A stretch of 64,000 nt of DNA from Hoeflea sp. (GCF_002733955.1 NZ_NVXQ01000026.1:34163-98162), one strand, 5' to 3'. Positions 47,326 through 56,275 are shown, numbered from the stretch's first letter. The notes: a model not told the origin generated them from the letters alone. A program made the numbers and translations.

Positions 47326-47466
47326 CTAGTCCTCGGTCTTGTCTTCGTTTGCTTCCGGGTGGGTTCCGTCAGAGACGCTGCCGGGATGCGGGTCCGAGAC
47401 GTCGCGCTCGGCAGGCGTCTGCCTGTTCTTGGTCTTGTCTGGCTGCTGGTCCGGTTTCTTGTGCAT
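47326..47466 (-). CDS. Small hydrophilic protein, 46 residues
   Basis: An ATG at 47466 preceded by AAAGGAG with a 6-nt spacer opens a 46-codon frame ending in TAG at 47326. The product begins MHKKPDQQPDKTKN, is rich in Lys, Asp, Glu, Gln and Pro, has no hydrophobic segment and is probably disordered. Such short disordered proteins are frequent in rhizobia and sometimes linked to stress; no family can be named. Confidence 0.6.
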   Translation of the reverse strand: MHKKPDQQPDKTKNRQTPAERDVSDPHPGSVSDGTHPEANEDKTED

Positions 47467-47568
47467 GGCACTCTCCTTTGGTGCATTAAAACGCCACAGG
47501 CCGTGCGATGGTTCCCGAAACAGCGGTTAGCCAAAGCTGGACATGCAGTCACCTGCCCGCCTGGCTCT

Positions 47569-47599
47569 GGGTCCTCGGGACAGGCCCGAGGATGACGAC
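47569..47599 (+). repeat. Single palindromic repeat
   Basis: Core CCTCGGGACAGGCCCGAGG followed by ATGACGA, the same type as one half of the elements at 32288-32395 and 37900-38006, here without a partner. Confidence 0.8.
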
Positions 47600-47733
47600 G
47601 GAGAGATTGTGGCCGAGGCTGACGGCGGCGGAGGCAGTGCAGGATGAAAATGGTGGATCGCGAAGGTGTGGTGCCAAGCGCGAAGTCTTATCCCGCTTTC
47701 AACCACAAGAGGGGAGGCAGGGTGCCAGAGCCC

Positions 47734-47982
47734 TTAGTCCGAATCATCCCGCGTGATGCTCATCAGCACGTCCCAGAGATCGGCGCCGGTTTCAAACACC
47801 AGGGCGTTGGCCTTGAAGCCGATTTCCGCCTGTTTGAGCGCGAGCAGTTCGTTGGCAAGGCTGATTTCGGCGTCGGTTTCGGATGCAGTGCCGGCACGCG
47901 CAATGTTGCCGGCTGCCTCGGTCAGGCGGATCTGCTCGGACTGCATGCCGGAGACGGCTGTCTGCATCATCGAAGAAATCAT
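47734..47982 (-). CDS. Small protein resembling flagellar rod/hook termini
   Basis: 82 residues. The N-terminus MISSMMQTAVSGMQSEQIRLTEAAGNIA resembles the start of rod and hook proteins, and the end (KQAEIGFKANALVFETGADLWDVLMS) resembles their C-terminal helix, but the centre is missing. No flagellar genes are near. It may be a free-standing helical protein of unknown function. Confidence 0.65.
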   Translation of the reverse strand: MISSMMQTAVSGMQSEQIRLTEAAGNIARAGTASETDAEISLANELLALKQAEIGFKANALVFETGADLWDVLMSITRDDSD

Positions 47983-48191
47983 GAGTGGCCCTGCCCTTTG
48001 CGCGTGAGGGGGCAGTGTCGCCGATCCCGATTAGCGGAGCGTTAAACCGAACGCTCGGTTTTGACCGGTTACCTCCATCTGTTCCCCCACAACCGGAAAC
48101 CTGCCCCGGGCTATTGGCAGACCCGCCACCGGGCGGCCTCGAGCGGTCGATGCATGGTCACGCCTTGCACGGGCCCGGCCGCCAGACGCAA

Positions 48192-48217
48192 AAAAGCGCC
48201 GGTTGCCCGGCGCTTTT
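48192..48217 (-). terminator. Rho-independent terminator after rplS
   Basis: AAAAGCGCCGG and CCGGCGCTTTT form a perfect 11-bp stem with a 4-nt loop. On the minus strand it ends in a run of six T. Being symmetrical it may work in both directions. Confidence 0.9.
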
Positions 48218-48258
48218 CCGTCCGACCCCGAAGGATCGTCAAATCATGGTGGAGCGGC

Positions 48259-48804
48259 TTATTCGCTCTTGGCTTCTTCAGCCGAAGCGGCGGCTGCTGC
48301 TTCCTTTGCGGCTGCGGCTTCAGCGGCTTCTGCTGCTGCCTTTTCGGCGGCCAGAGCCTGGGCTGCTGCAACCTTCTCGGCCTCGATGCGTGCCTTTTCA
48401 GCGGCAAAGGCCTGACGCTCGGCATCGTTGAGCTTGCGGGCGCGGGTGCCGGTGTTTTCGACGATACGGGCCGACTTGCCGCGACGATCGCGCATGTAAT
48501 AGAGCTTGGCGCGGCGGACCTTGCCGCGGCGGACAACTTCAACGGCTTCAACGATCGGCGAGTAGATCGGGAACACGCGTTCCACGCCTTCACCGTAGGA
48601 GATCTTGCGAACGGTGAAGTTCTCGTTCAGGCCGGCGCCGGAGCGCGCAATGCAGACGCCTTCGAAAGCCTGCAGACGGGTCCGCTTGCCTTCGGTCACG
48701 CGCACCTGAACCCGCAGCGTGTCGCCGGCGGAAAATTCGGGAAACTTGCGGGAAGCTTCGATCTTGGCGGCCTGTTCGGCCTCCAGCTGGGCAATAATGT
48801 TCAT
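48259..48804 (-). CDS. rplS: Large ribosomal subunit protein bL19
   Basis: 181 residues. The L19 core is about 1-118 ([16 protein letters not shown] ... [11 protein letters not shown]), at the 30S-50S interface. The remaining 60 residues form an Ala/Glu/Lys-rich tail likely to be a long helix; such tails are usual in Hyphomicrobiales. Last gene of the ffh-rplS block, but separated from trmD by a plus-strand gene. Confidence 0.95.
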   Translation of the reverse strand: MNIIAQLEAEQAAKIEASRKFPEFSAGDTLRVQVRVTEGKRTRLQAFEGVCIARSGAGLNENFTVRKISYGEGVERVFPIYSPIVEAVEVVRRGKVRRAKLYYMRDRRGKSARIVENTGTRARKLNDAERQAFAAEKARIEAEKVAAAQALAAEKAAAEAAEAAAAKEAAAAASAEEAKSE

Positions 48805-49112
48805 GGTCCTTGACCTTTCGTTTTTCTCAAACGGTCAGAGCGCCCTCGTCTCGTCCCTTTGACATGTCCCGGCTTCGGGATCATTCTCGGGGCTATGCCG
48901 GTGAGGGCAGGAGCGGATTCACCATTCTTTGTTTGGCAGGCGCCGTTTTAAAACGGCTGTCGGACTTTGCCGATCGCGGGGCAGATACACCATCGCCGCG
49001 GTTTTGTCACGCCTGCCCGGGCAATTTTGTTACCGCCCCCGACACGGGTCTTGTGGCAAAGTGCAAGCGATGCTCTAAAACCGGTCCCATTGTCTCTTTG
49101 CACCGGCGCCTC
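48805..49112. other. Gap between rplS and the TSUP gene
   Basis: 308 bp that should hold the divergent promoters. It contains a perfect 16-bp palindrome, GCCGTTTTAAAACGGC (48942-48957), roughly midway. No gene is seen. Confidence 0.5.
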
Positions 49113-49856
49113 ATGTTCCTTTTCGATATCGTTCTCCTGTTTTCCGCCGGCTTTCTCTCGAGTGCGGTCAATGCCATCGCCGGTGGCGGCACGTTTCTCA
49201 CCTTTGGCGCCATGACGCTGGTCGGCGTGCCGCCGATCATGGCCAACGCCACCTCCTCGGTGACCCAGTTTCCCGGCTATGTCACCTCGGCGCTGGCCTA
49301 CCGCAGCGAGATCCGCGAGGCGGGCCGCGAAGCCTGGGTGCTGGCCGGCCTGTCGCTCGCAGGCAGCCTTGCCGGGGCGCTGATCCTGGTCTCGATGTCC
49401 AACCCCTCGTTCCGCTCGCTTGTGCCCTGGCTGCTGCTCGCCGCCACCATGATCTTTGCCGCCGGCCCCTATCTGCGCCCCAAGCACCTGCACGCCGAGC
49501 GCCCGGTCACAAGGCTCGGGATGCTGGGGCAGTTCATCACCTCGATCTATGGCGGGTTCTTCGGCGCAGGCATGGGCATCATGATGCTCGCCGTGCTCGG
49601 GATCACCAAGGGCGGCGACTACCACAAGCTCAACGCGCTGAAGAATTTCATCGCCGTCATCATAGCCTTCATCGCCATCGTGGTGTTTTCCACCGGCGGC
49701 GTTGTGGCCTGGCTGCCTGCCCTGGTCATGATCCCCGGCGGCGCGCTGGGCGGCTATGCCGGCGTGTGGCTGGCACGGCGGGTACCGCAAGCGGTGATCC
49801 GCGCTGTGGTGGTCGCCGTCGGCCTGTTGCTGAGCTGGTATTATTTTTCCAGCTGA
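49113..49856 (+). CDS. TSUP family permease (TauE/SafE-like)
   Basis: 247 residues, about seven membrane helices, with the repeated family motif as NAIAGGGTFLTFGAM at 21-35 and IYGGFFGAGMGIMML near 147-161. Exports sulfite, sulfoacetate or other organic anions. ATG 49113 starts the first helix; longer readings give poor sequence. It is on the opposite strand between trmD and rplS, breaking the usual trmD-rplS adjacency. Confidence 0.88.
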   Translation: MFLFDIVLLFSAGFLSSAVNAIAGGGTFLTFGAMTLVGVPPIMANATSSVTQFPGYVTSALAYRSEIREAGREAWVLAGLSLAGSLAGALILVSMSNPSFRSLVPWLLLAATMIFAAGPYLRPKHLHAERPVTRLGMLGQFITSIYGGFFGAGMGIMMLAVLGITKGGDYHKLNALKNFIAVIIAFIAIVVFSTGGVVAWLPALVMIPGGALGGYAGVWLARRVPQAVIRAVVVAVGLLLSWYYFSS

Positions 49857-49889
49857 GCCCAATCGCCGCGTCGAGCGGCAGGCCCGATA

Positions 49890-51134
49890 TCAGGCGGCGC
49901 GAAACTCCGGCGCCAGAATGCCCATGATCACATCGTCATGCCATTTTCCGCCAACCAGCGCGGCCTGGCGTTCGCGGCCTTCCTCGCGAAAGCCACAGGC
50001 CTGATAGCAGCGGATCGCCCGTGTGTTGTAACTCAGCACCCGCAGATCAACCCGGTGCAGCCGCATCTTGGCAAACGCATGTTTGAGCACAAGCATGATG
50101 GCTTCGCGGCCCAGCCCCTGGCCCAGCTTGCCGGGATCGAACAGGCCGACGGCGAGCCGCGCGCGGCGGTGCTGGCGGTCGATGTCATCGAGCCGGATCT
50201 CTCCGAGAAACCGGCCCTCATGCTCGATGACCCAGGCATGAGGATGCTGCCTGAGACCATCGATGAAGCGCTCTGCTTCCGATCGGGAGTAGGAATCGTT
50301 CTCCGCCAGTTCAGAGCCGAACATTTGGACGATCTCCCGGTCCCGCCCGAGCGCCAGCCTGTCGGCCACGTCCTGTTCGCGCGCCGGGCGCAGCAGAATT
50401 TGCTCTCCCTGAAGCTGCGGCGGCGGCTTTCCGCGCGCTTCTTTGGCGGATTGCCCAGCAAGCAGATCGGGCCGCCGCGCACGCGTGAGCTTGAGCGATT
50501 CCGCTGCCCGCCATTCGTCCACCGCCTTGTGATTGCCCGAGGCCAGCACGGCGGGGATCTCGCGGCCTTCAAAAACTTGCGGCCGCGTGTAGTGCGGGTG
50601 CTCCAGCATCCCGGTCTCGAAACTTTCATGCGTGCCCGAAGCGGCATTGCCCATGACGCCGGGCAGCACCCGGATCACCGCATCGAGCAGGATCAGCGCC
50701 GCCGGTTCGCCGCCCGAAAGCACATAGTCGCCGATCGAGACTTCCTCGAGGCCCCGCGCCTCGATCACCCGCTGGTCGACGCCCTCGAACCGGCCGCAGA
50801 CGATGACGGCGCCGGGGCCCTCCGCCAGCTCACGCACGCGGGCCTGGGTCAGCGGACGTCCGCGCGGGCTCATCAACAGCCGCGGCCGCATGTCGCCTTC
50901 CGGGCTGACCGCATCGATAGCCGTTGCCAGCACATCGGGCTTGAGCACCATGCCGGCGCCGCCGCCGGCCGGTGTGTCATCGACCGAGCGGTGCTTGTCG
51001 GTGGCAAAATCGCGGATATTGACCGGTTCGATCGAGGCATCGCCGCGCTCCAGCGCCCGGCCCGCCAGCGACAGACCGAGATGGCCGGGAAACATGTCCG
51101 GATAAAGCGTCAGGATGGTGGCGCGGAAACTCAC
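49890..51134 (-). CDS. trmD: TrmD tRNA (guanine37-N1)-methyltransferase fused to a GNAT acetyltransferase
   Basis: 414 residues in one frame. Residues 1-227 are a complete TrmD: the SAM-binding trefoil knot (ICGRFEG-like [12 protein letters not shown], 112-123, and [13 protein letters not shown], 133-145) and the C-terminal TRPQVFEG and ESLKLT region; TrmD makes m1G37 in tRNA and prevents frameshifting. After a linker (about 228-244) follows a RimJ/RimL-type GNAT domain (245-414) with acetyl-CoA loop GQGLGREA at 339-346 and [13 protein letters not shown]. TrmD is normally about 230-250 residues, so the fusion is unusual. The start overlaps the rimM stop (ATGA). Confidence 0.92.
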   Translation of the reverse strand: MSFRATILTLYPDMFPGHLGLSLAGRALERGDASIEPVNIRDFATDKHRSVDDTPAGGGAGMVLKPDVLATAIDAVSPEGDMRPRLLMSPRGRPLTQARVRELAEGPGAVIVCGRFEGVDQRVIEARGLEEVSIGDYVLSGGEPAALILLDAVIRVLPGVMGNAASGTHESFETGMLEHPHYTRPQVFEGREIPAVLASGNHKAVDEWRAAESLKLTRARRPDLLAGQSAKEARGKPPPQLQGEQILLRPAREQDVADRLALGRDREIVQMFGSELAENDSYSRSEAERFIDGLRQHPHAWVIEHEGRFLGEIRLDDIDRQHRRARLAVGLFDPGKLGQGLGREAIMLVLKHAFAKMRLHRVDLRVLSYNTRAIRCYQACGFREEGRERQAALVGGKWHDDVIMGILAPEFRAA

Positions 51135-51712
51135 CTGTCGTCCTCGCCGCCATCCTCGTTGCCGCCATCCTCCGGGCCCTCTTCATCCTCACCGGTATCG
51201 ATCAGGCCGGCGGCCAGCGGATCAACCAGAATCCGCCCGGCCTCGAGATCGACATGCGGCACCGCGGCCAGCGTGAACGGGATCACCACCGGTTTCTTGC
51301 CGTCTTCGCGCAGCTCCAGGAGGTCGCCGCCGCCGAAATCGAGCACGCCCGAAACCTCGCCCCAGAACTGGCCCTCGGCATCCCAGGCTTCCAGCCCCTC
51401 GAGATCCGCATGGAAATATTCGCCCTCTTCCAGCTCCTCGTCATCGAGGCTGGAGCGGTCGATGAACAGCTCGAGCCCCTTGAGCGCTTCCGCCGCATTG
51501 CGGTCATTGATGCCTCTGAACCGCACCACGACGACAGTCTTGGCAAAACGATGATCGAGGATCTCGAAACGGCGGCCATCGCTGGTGTAGAGCGCGCCAT
51601 ATTCGGCGATCGCCATCGGATCTTCGGTGAACGGCTTGACCCGCACCTCACCGCGAATGCCCTGCGCGGCACCGACAACGCCAATCAGAATGGGGTGGGT
51701 AAGCTTGGTCAT
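51131..51712 (-). CDS. rimM: Ribosome maturation factor RimM
   Basis: 193 residues. Assists 30S head assembly by binding S19. The N-terminal RimM barrel begins [25 protein letters not shown] at 6-25, and the PRC-barrel domain follows ([15 protein letters not shown]). The last 18 residues are almost all Glu, Asp and Gly. GGAG before ATG 51712 supports the start. Confidence 0.95.
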   Translation of the reverse strand: MTKLTHPILIGVVGAAQGIRGEVRVKPFTEDPMAIAEYGALYTSDGRRFEILDHRFAKTVVVVRFRGINDRNAAEALKGLELFIDRSSLDDEELEEGEYFHADLEGLEAWDAEGQFWGEVSGVLDFGGGDLLELREDGKKPVVIPFTLAAVPHVDLEAGRILVDPLAAGLIDTGEDEEGPEDGGNEDGGEDDR

Positions 51713-51846
51713 GGAAAACTCCGCTGCAGCGCCGGGCGCACCTGAAGGCACAAGGCCCGCTGCAACACATAGGATATTGCCTGCATCCTGTCACTCAAGC
51801 CCGGCCTTAATGGGGGCGGCATGAACGGGGAAAGGGTCAGGGTTAA

Positions 51847-51873
51847 CGAGAAACGGGCGGCAAGAAGCCGCCC
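51847..51873 (-). terminator. Terminator-like hairpin after rpsP
   Basis: GGGCGGC-TTCTT-GCCGCCC on the minus strand, followed by GTTTCTC, 50 bp after the rpsP stop. The T-run is weak, so partial read-through to rimM is expected. Confidence 0.65.
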
Positions 51874-51923
51874 GCATGAGTGCGCACGCTGCGCATCCGT
51901 GAAGATGCGCTTAGGCGGCAATC

Positions 51924-52322
51924 TTATTCCGCAGCAGCTTCTTCAGCCGGTGCAGCAGCGGCTTCGGCGGCAGCAGCGGCTGCATCCTCTTCCTTCTGCT
52001 TCTTTTCGGCAGCGCGTTCCTGCGCCTTCTTGCCCGGCTGGGCCTTGTTCGGGTTGTTGCGGGCATCACGGGTGATCATGCCGGCTTCAGCCATGAAACG
52101 GGCGACGCGGTCGGTCGGCAGCGCGCCGTTGTCGAGCCAGTGCTGGATGCGCTCCTGGTTGAGGTTGACGCGGGCTGCGTCGTCCTTGGCCAGCATCGGG
52201 TTCCAGTAGCCCAGACGCTCGATGAAGCGGCCGTCGCGTGGGGAGCGCACGTCGGCAACCACGACGTGGTAGTAAGGACGCTTCTTGGAGCCGCCACGGG
52301 CGAGACGAATTTTCAGTGCCAT
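51924..52322 (-). CDS. rpsP: Small ribosomal subunit protein bS16
   Basis: 132 residues. The S16 core is about 1-80 ([21 protein letters not shown]), followed by a Lys/Ala/Glu-rich tail of about 50 residues, common in Hyphomicrobiales. It follows the chorismate mutase gene by 75 bp. Confidence 0.95.
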   Translation of the reverse strand: MALKIRLARGGSKKRPYYHVVVADVRSPRDGRFIERLGYWNPMLAKDDAARVNLNQERIQHWLDNGALPTDRVARFMAEAGMITRDARNNPNKAQPGKKAQERAAEKKQKEEDAAAAAAEAAAAPAEEAAAE

Positions 52323-52397
52323 TTTCTTTTCCTTCGATTTGCAGTTTTGTTGACTGTTTGGTTGGTTATGGTCGGACGCCGGAAGGCGCCAGATGGG

Positions 52398-52694
52398 TTA
52401 TTTCGCCGCCGCCTGCTTGTGATGCTGGATGACTTCGCGGATGACGAATTCGAGAAACTTTTCGGCAAAATCCGGATCGAGATCGGCGGATTTTGCGAGA
52501 TCACGCAGCCGGGCAACCTGCTCGGCCTCGCGGTTCGGGTCGGATGGCGGCAGGTCGGCAGAGGCCTTGAGCGCGCCGACCGCCTTGGTCACCCGGAAGC
52601 GCTCGGCCAGGATATGGATCAGCGCCGCATCGAAATTGTCGATCGACTTGCGGAATTCCTGCAATGTGGCCAGCGCCTCGGTGTTCGTGCTCAT
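52398..52694 (-). CDS. Chorismate mutase, AroQ type
   Basis: 98 residues. A monofunctional helical chorismate mutase converting chorismate to prephenate. Conserved residues: the N-terminal Arg in FRKSIDNFDAALI, Lys and Arg in AERFRVTKAVGALK, and the C-terminal region with the Gln in VIQHHKQ. ATG 52694 has GAGGGG upstream; a GTG at 52706 overlapping the ffh stop is possible. Its place between ffh and rpsP is usual in this order. Confidence 0.9.
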   Translation of the reverse strand: MSTNTEALATLQEFRKSIDNFDAALIHILAERFRVTKAVGALKASADLPPSDPNREAEQVARLRDLAKSADLDPDFAEKFLEFVIREVIQHHKQAAAK

Positions 52695-52702
52695 GCCGCC
52701 CC

Positions 52703-54271
52703 TCACTTCTTCTTCGGCAGGCCGGGAAGGCCGCCTCGACCAAGACCGGGCAGCTTAGGACCACCCAGGCCCGGCAAACCACCAGGAAGTCCGCCGGGCA
52801 TGCCGCCCTTGCCGAGACCTGCGGCTTCAGCCTGCTTCTGCAGTGCTTCGAGCTGCTTCGGATCCATCTTCGACAGATCCGGCATGCCGCCCATTCCACC
52901 CATGCCGCCAGGCAGGCCCATTTTCGAGGCAAGGCCGCCCATGGCCTGGCGCATCATGCCGCCGCCCTTGCCCTTGCCACCCATGGCTTTCATCATGTCA
53001 GCCATCTGCCGGTGCATCTTCAAAAGCTTGTTGATTGCCGCCGCATCGGTGCCCGAGCCCTTGGCGATGCGCTTCTTGCGCGAGTGCTTGAGAATGTCGG
53101 GATTTGCGCGCTCGGCCTTGGTCATCGAGCCGATGATGGCGAGCTGGCGGGCAAACGTCTTGTCGTCCATGCCGGCCGCCGACATCTGGTCCTTCATCTT
53201 GCCCATGCCCGGCATCATCCCCATGATCCCGCCCATGCCGCCGAGCTTCTGCATCTGCCCCAGCTGCTCGGCCAGGTCGTTGAGATCGAACTTGCCGGTC
53301 TTCATCCGCGCAGCCATCGCCTGCGCTTTTTCCGCGTCGAAATTCTCTGCCGCCTTCTCGACCAGCGAAACAATGTCGCCCATGCCCAGGATTCGGTCGG
53401 CAACGCGGCGGGGATGGAATTCCTCCAGCGCGTCCATCTTTTCGCCGGTACCGATCAGCTTGATCGGCTTGCCGGTAACAGCCCGCATCGACAGCGCCGC
53501 ACCGCCGCGGCCATCGCCGTCCATACGGGTCAGCACCAGGCCGGAAATGCCGACGCGCTCATCGAAATTGCGCGCCAGGTTGACCGCGTCCTGGCCGGTC
53601 AGCGCATCGGCCACCAGCAGGATCTCGTGCGGGTTGGCGCGCGATTTGATCTCGGCCATTTCGGCCATCAGCGGCTCGTCGATATGGGTACGGCCGGCGG
53701 TGTCGAGGATGACCACGTCGTGGCCACCGAGTTTCGCCGCCTGCACCGCACGCGCGGCAATATCGGTCGGCGACTGGCCGGCGATGATCGGCAATGTGGC
53801 GACACCGGTCTGCTCGCCAAGCTGACGCAACTGCTCCTGCGCGGCCGGACGGCGCGTGTCGAGCGAGGCCATCAGCACTTTCTTGCGGTCGCGCTTTTCG
53901 AGTCTTGCGGCAATCTTGGCCGAGGTGGTGGTCTTGCCCGAGCCCTGCAGGCCGACCATCATCAGCACGACGGGGGCGTTCGCATTGAGATCGATGGCGA
54001 CGCCTTCTTCGCCAAGCAGCGCCACAAGCTCGTCATGGACCAGCTTGACCACCATCTGGCCCGGCTTGATCGACTTGACGATCTCGGCGCCGACGGCCTT
54101 TTCGCGCACCCGGTCGGTAAACCCGCGCACCACTTCCAGCGCCACGTCGGCCTCCAGGAGCGCGCGGCGAACCTCGCGCATGGCTTCCGACACATCCTTC
54201 TCCGACAGGGCGCCGCGCCCGGTCAGGTTGTTGAGGATGGAGCCAAGCCGGTCCTGGAGATTTTCAAACAT
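52703..54271 (-). CDS. ffh: Signal recognition particle protein Ffh
   Basis: 522 residues. GTPase that brings nascent membrane proteins to FtsY. N domain (1-90), G domain with P-loop GLQGSGKTT near 108-116 and DTAGRTHID near 190, and the Met/Gly-rich M domain from about 330 that binds 4.5S RNA and signal peptides. The very end is Gly/Pro/Leu-rich. First gene of the conserved translation block. Confidence 0.97.
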   Translation of the reverse strand: MFENLQDRLGSILNNLTGRGALSEKDVSEAMREVRRALLEADVALEVVRGFTDRVREKAVGAEIVKSIKPGQMVVKLVHDELVALLGEEGVAIDLNANAPVVLMMVGLQGSGKTTTSAKIAARLEKRDRKKVLMASLDTRRPAAQEQLRQLGEQTGVATLPIIAGQSPTDIAARAVQAAKLGGHDVVILDTAGRTHIDEPLMAEMAEIKSRANPHEILLVADALTGQDAVNLARNFDERVGISGLVLTRMDGDGRGGAALSMRAVTGKPIKLIGTGEKMDALEEFHPRRVADRILGMGDIVSLVEKAAENFDAEKAQAMAARMKTGKFDLNDLAEQLGQMQKLGGMGGIMGMMPGMGKMKDQMSAAGMDDKTFARQLAIIGSMTKAERANPDILKHSRKKRIAKGSGTDAAAINKLLKMHRQMADMMKAMGGKGKGGGMMRQAMGGLASKMGLPGGMGGMGGMPDLSKMDPKQLEALQKQAEAAGLGKGGMPGGLPGGLPGLGGPKLPGLGRGGLPGLPKKK

Positions 54272-54586
54272 TGCGTCGTCCTGTGGTTGCTGGGGTCTCC
54301 AGCCAATATGGGAAGAGCATCACGCAAAGCCAAACGACACCCGAGGGCGCATCGCGCTGTCGGATGTTGACCTCCGGGATCTGACATGAGTTCGGCGCAT
54401 AACCCTTCAAACCGGCCCGGTTTGAAGAAAGGAATTATGCGCCCACTTGGAATGTCCCGGTCGGCGGCTCGGAGTCATGCTCGTCGCAGATTTGAGCGGG
54501 ATAAACAGGAAAAGGGCGGAAGAGTCAAGGTTGCGGGCGGATCGGCAGCTTGGCGCATGTTTGTGGGACAGCTGGTGCTGCGGACA
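54272..54586. other. Gap between ffh and the first toxin gene
   Basis: 315 bp with the presumed ffh promoter and the two-part inverted repeat at 54395-54442. No gene recognised. Confidence 0.6.
54395..54442. repeat. Two-part 48-bp inverted repeat upstream of ffh
   Basis: Inner arms CTTCAAACCGG and CCGGTTTGAAG (54405-54427, one-base centre) are nested in outer arms GCGCATAA (54395-54402) and TTATGCGC (54435-54442). The asymmetric gaps between inner and outer arms are CC and AAAGGAA. Confidence 0.75.
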
Positions 54587-54877
54587 CTAAAGCGCCCCCG
54601 GCCATTTCTGGGCCGAATGCATGATAGTCAGTATATCCACGTGCCTGTCCGTCACGCGATAGGCGATAATGTAAGACACATCGGCCAGTACGAGTTCGCG
54701 CGTGGTCTTGACCCTGCCAGGACGGCCCATCTCAGGCCTGTCGCCAAGCGCATCAGCAGCGGTCACTATGCGGGCAACGACGCGTGCTGCAGCTTCGGCG
54801 TTGTCCTGCGCAACATATGCGCCGATCTGGTCGAGGCGTCCGAGCGCGCGGCGCGTCCACCGGATCGTCCGTGTCAT
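54587..54877 (-). CDS. parE: RelE/ParE-family toxin
   Basis: 96 residues. The ParE fold is visible: IRWTRRALGRLDQIGAYVAQDN near the start and the beta strands RELVLADVSYIIAYRVTDRHVDIL towards the end. ParE toxins block gyrase; RelE toxins cut mRNA. Its start overlaps the antitoxin stop (ATGA), the normal coupling for such pairs. Confidence 0.9.
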   Translation of the reverse strand: MTRTIRWTRRALGRLDQIGAYVAQDNAEAAARVVARIVTAADALGDRPEMGRPGRVKTTRELVLADVSYIIAYRVTDRHVDILTIMHSAQKWPGAL

Positions 54878-55119
54878 GACTCACGGGCGGGCTGCACATA
54901 TCGGGCGATCACCTGCGCAATCTCACTGGCGCTGGCAAACTGACCACTCCGGGCTTCGACCAACCCTGCCTCGATTTCAGCAAGCTGCCATTCTTCACGG
55001 GCAACAAAGTCCTCAATGGCTCTCGCGGCCATGTAGGAACGGGACCGATCATGCTTGTCAGCCAGGCGGTCGAGCCGCTCTGCAATTTCATCGGGCACGC
55101 GGACTGTAAAGGCGGACAT
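54874..55119 (-). CDS. Ribbon-helix-helix antitoxin
   Basis: 81 residues. The N-terminal RHH domain (FTVRVPDEIAERLDRLADKHDRS, 4-26) binds DNA; the C-terminal half covers the toxin. Upstream at 55135-55161 TGGTTC and GAACCA form a likely autoregulatory operator. Confidence 0.9.
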   Translation of the reverse strand: MSAFTVRVPDEIAERLDRLADKHDRSRSYMAARAIEDFVAREEWQLAEIEAGLVEARSGQFASASEIAQVIARYVQPARES

Positions 55120-55134
55120 TCACATGGCTTTCTC

Positions 55135-55161
55135 TGGTTCGCAATGATTGTATGTGAACCA
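55135..55161. promoter_or_regulatory. Operator candidate of the first toxin-antitoxin pair
   Basis: TGGTTC (55135-55140) and GAACCA (55156-55161) are exact complements, 16 bp upstream of the antitoxin start. Confidence 0.5.
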
Positions 55162-55287
55162 ACTTGAACGATCAAGATTTCGCCGGGTTCGGATGCTGTC
55201 TGGGGCAAAATTTCAACGACCTCCCCCCTTAATCCCGCCCGCTTGTGCTGCTATCAATACATCTCGATAAGGAAATGAAGGCTCTCC

Positions 55288-55923
55288 ATGTATCCCAGCT
55301 ACAGCAGATCAGAACGCGTTGCCGACGGCAGCATGCATGCCATCGGCGTCACCGGAGCGGTGCTTGGTGCCATTTTGTTGCTGGTCTGGTCGGTCCCGGG
55401 GGCCTCGCCCTGGGAAATCGCGGCGATCTCGGTCTACGCGGTCACGCTGATCGCCACTTTCACGGCCTCGGCGTTTTATCACATGACCCCGTGGGACAGC
55501 ATCCGGCCGGTACTGCGCCGCATCGATCATGCAGCGATCTACCTGAAGATCGCCGGCACCTACACGCCATTGGTCGTGATGATCGGCTCCGGACTGGCTT
55601 ACGTGGTTCTCGCCATAGTCTGGGCCCTGGCGCTGATCGGCATGGTGCTCAAGCTGGTGTTCTGGTCCACGCCGGGCCAGTTTGGCCCAGCGCTCTACCT
55701 GGTCATGGGCTGGATGAGCGTGGTGCTGTTCTGGTCATCCTGGCAGGAACTGCCATTTGGCTACATCGTCGCCGGAGGACTGCTCTACACCGTCGGCGTG
55801 GTGTTTTACGCGGCGAAGAAGATGAAGTTCTCGAACGCAATCTGGCACGGTTTTGTCATCGCGGCTTCGGCCTGTTTCTTTGTCGCCATTTCGTTGTCGG
55901 TGACGCAGGATGGCTTGCTGTAG
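55288..55923 (+). CDS. Hemolysin III family protein
   Basis: 211 residues, seven membrane helices, the PAQR-like HlyIII family. Metal-site residues typical of the family are seen: SAFYHMTPW near 61-69, RRIDHAAIYLKIAGTYTP near 77-94 and AIWHGFVIAAS near the end. PAQR relatives are zinc-dependent hydrolases; toxicity as a haemolysin is not implied. It stands between two toxin-antitoxin pairs. Confidence 0.9.
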   Translation: MYPSYSRSERVADGSMHAIGVTGAVLGAILLLVWSVPGASPWEIAAISVYAVTLIATFTASAFYHMTPWDSIRPVLRRIDHAAIYLKIAGTYTPLVVMIGSGLAYVVLAIVWALALIGMVLKLVFWSTPGQFGPALYLVMGWMSVVLFWSSWQELPFGYIVAGGLLYTVGVVFYAAKKMKFSNAIWHGFVIAASACFFVAISLSVTQDGLL

Positions 55924-55977
55924 CTGCATCTCCGCACCTCTTGTCAAGGAACAGCAACGCTACAAACCTTGAAACTC

Positions 55978-56002
55978 TACCAGTCGATATGATTTACTGG
56001 TA
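55978..56002. promoter_or_regulatory. Operator candidate of the second toxin-antitoxin pair
   Basis: TACCAGT and ACTGGTA are exact complements across 11 nt, 18 bp upstream of the antitoxin start. Confidence 0.55.
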
Positions 56003-56020
56003 CCAATGAGAGGAGTTTCC

Positions 56021-56275
56021 ATGGGCAAGAACACGTCGGTCATACTCGGCAACCATTATGAAAAATTTGTCGGCACGCAGGTCGGAAGTGGAAAATACGG
56101 GTCGGCAAGTGAAGTCATCCGCGCCGGCCTCCGTCTTCTCGAAGAGCGCGAAACCGCAGTGAGCACATTGCAAGCAGCGTTGATCGAGGGAGAGAACAGT
56201 GGCCTTAGCACCCGCAGTCCGGATGAGATCATCAGCGCCGTGATCGAGAAGCGGCGCGATAATGGTACGCTATAG
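56021..56275 (+). CDS. parD: ParD-type antitoxin
   Basis: 84 residues. NTSVILGNHYEKFVGTQVGSG and YGSASEVIRAGLRLLEERE are the ParD ribbon-helix-helix signature; the tail neutralises the toxin. GAGAGGAG before ATG 56021 fixes the start. It overlaps the toxin gene by 14 bp. Confidence 0.92.
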   Translation: MGKNTSVILGNHYEKFVGTQVGSGKYGSASEVIRAGLRLLEERETAVSTLQAALIEGENSGLSTRSPDEIISAVIEKRRDNGTL

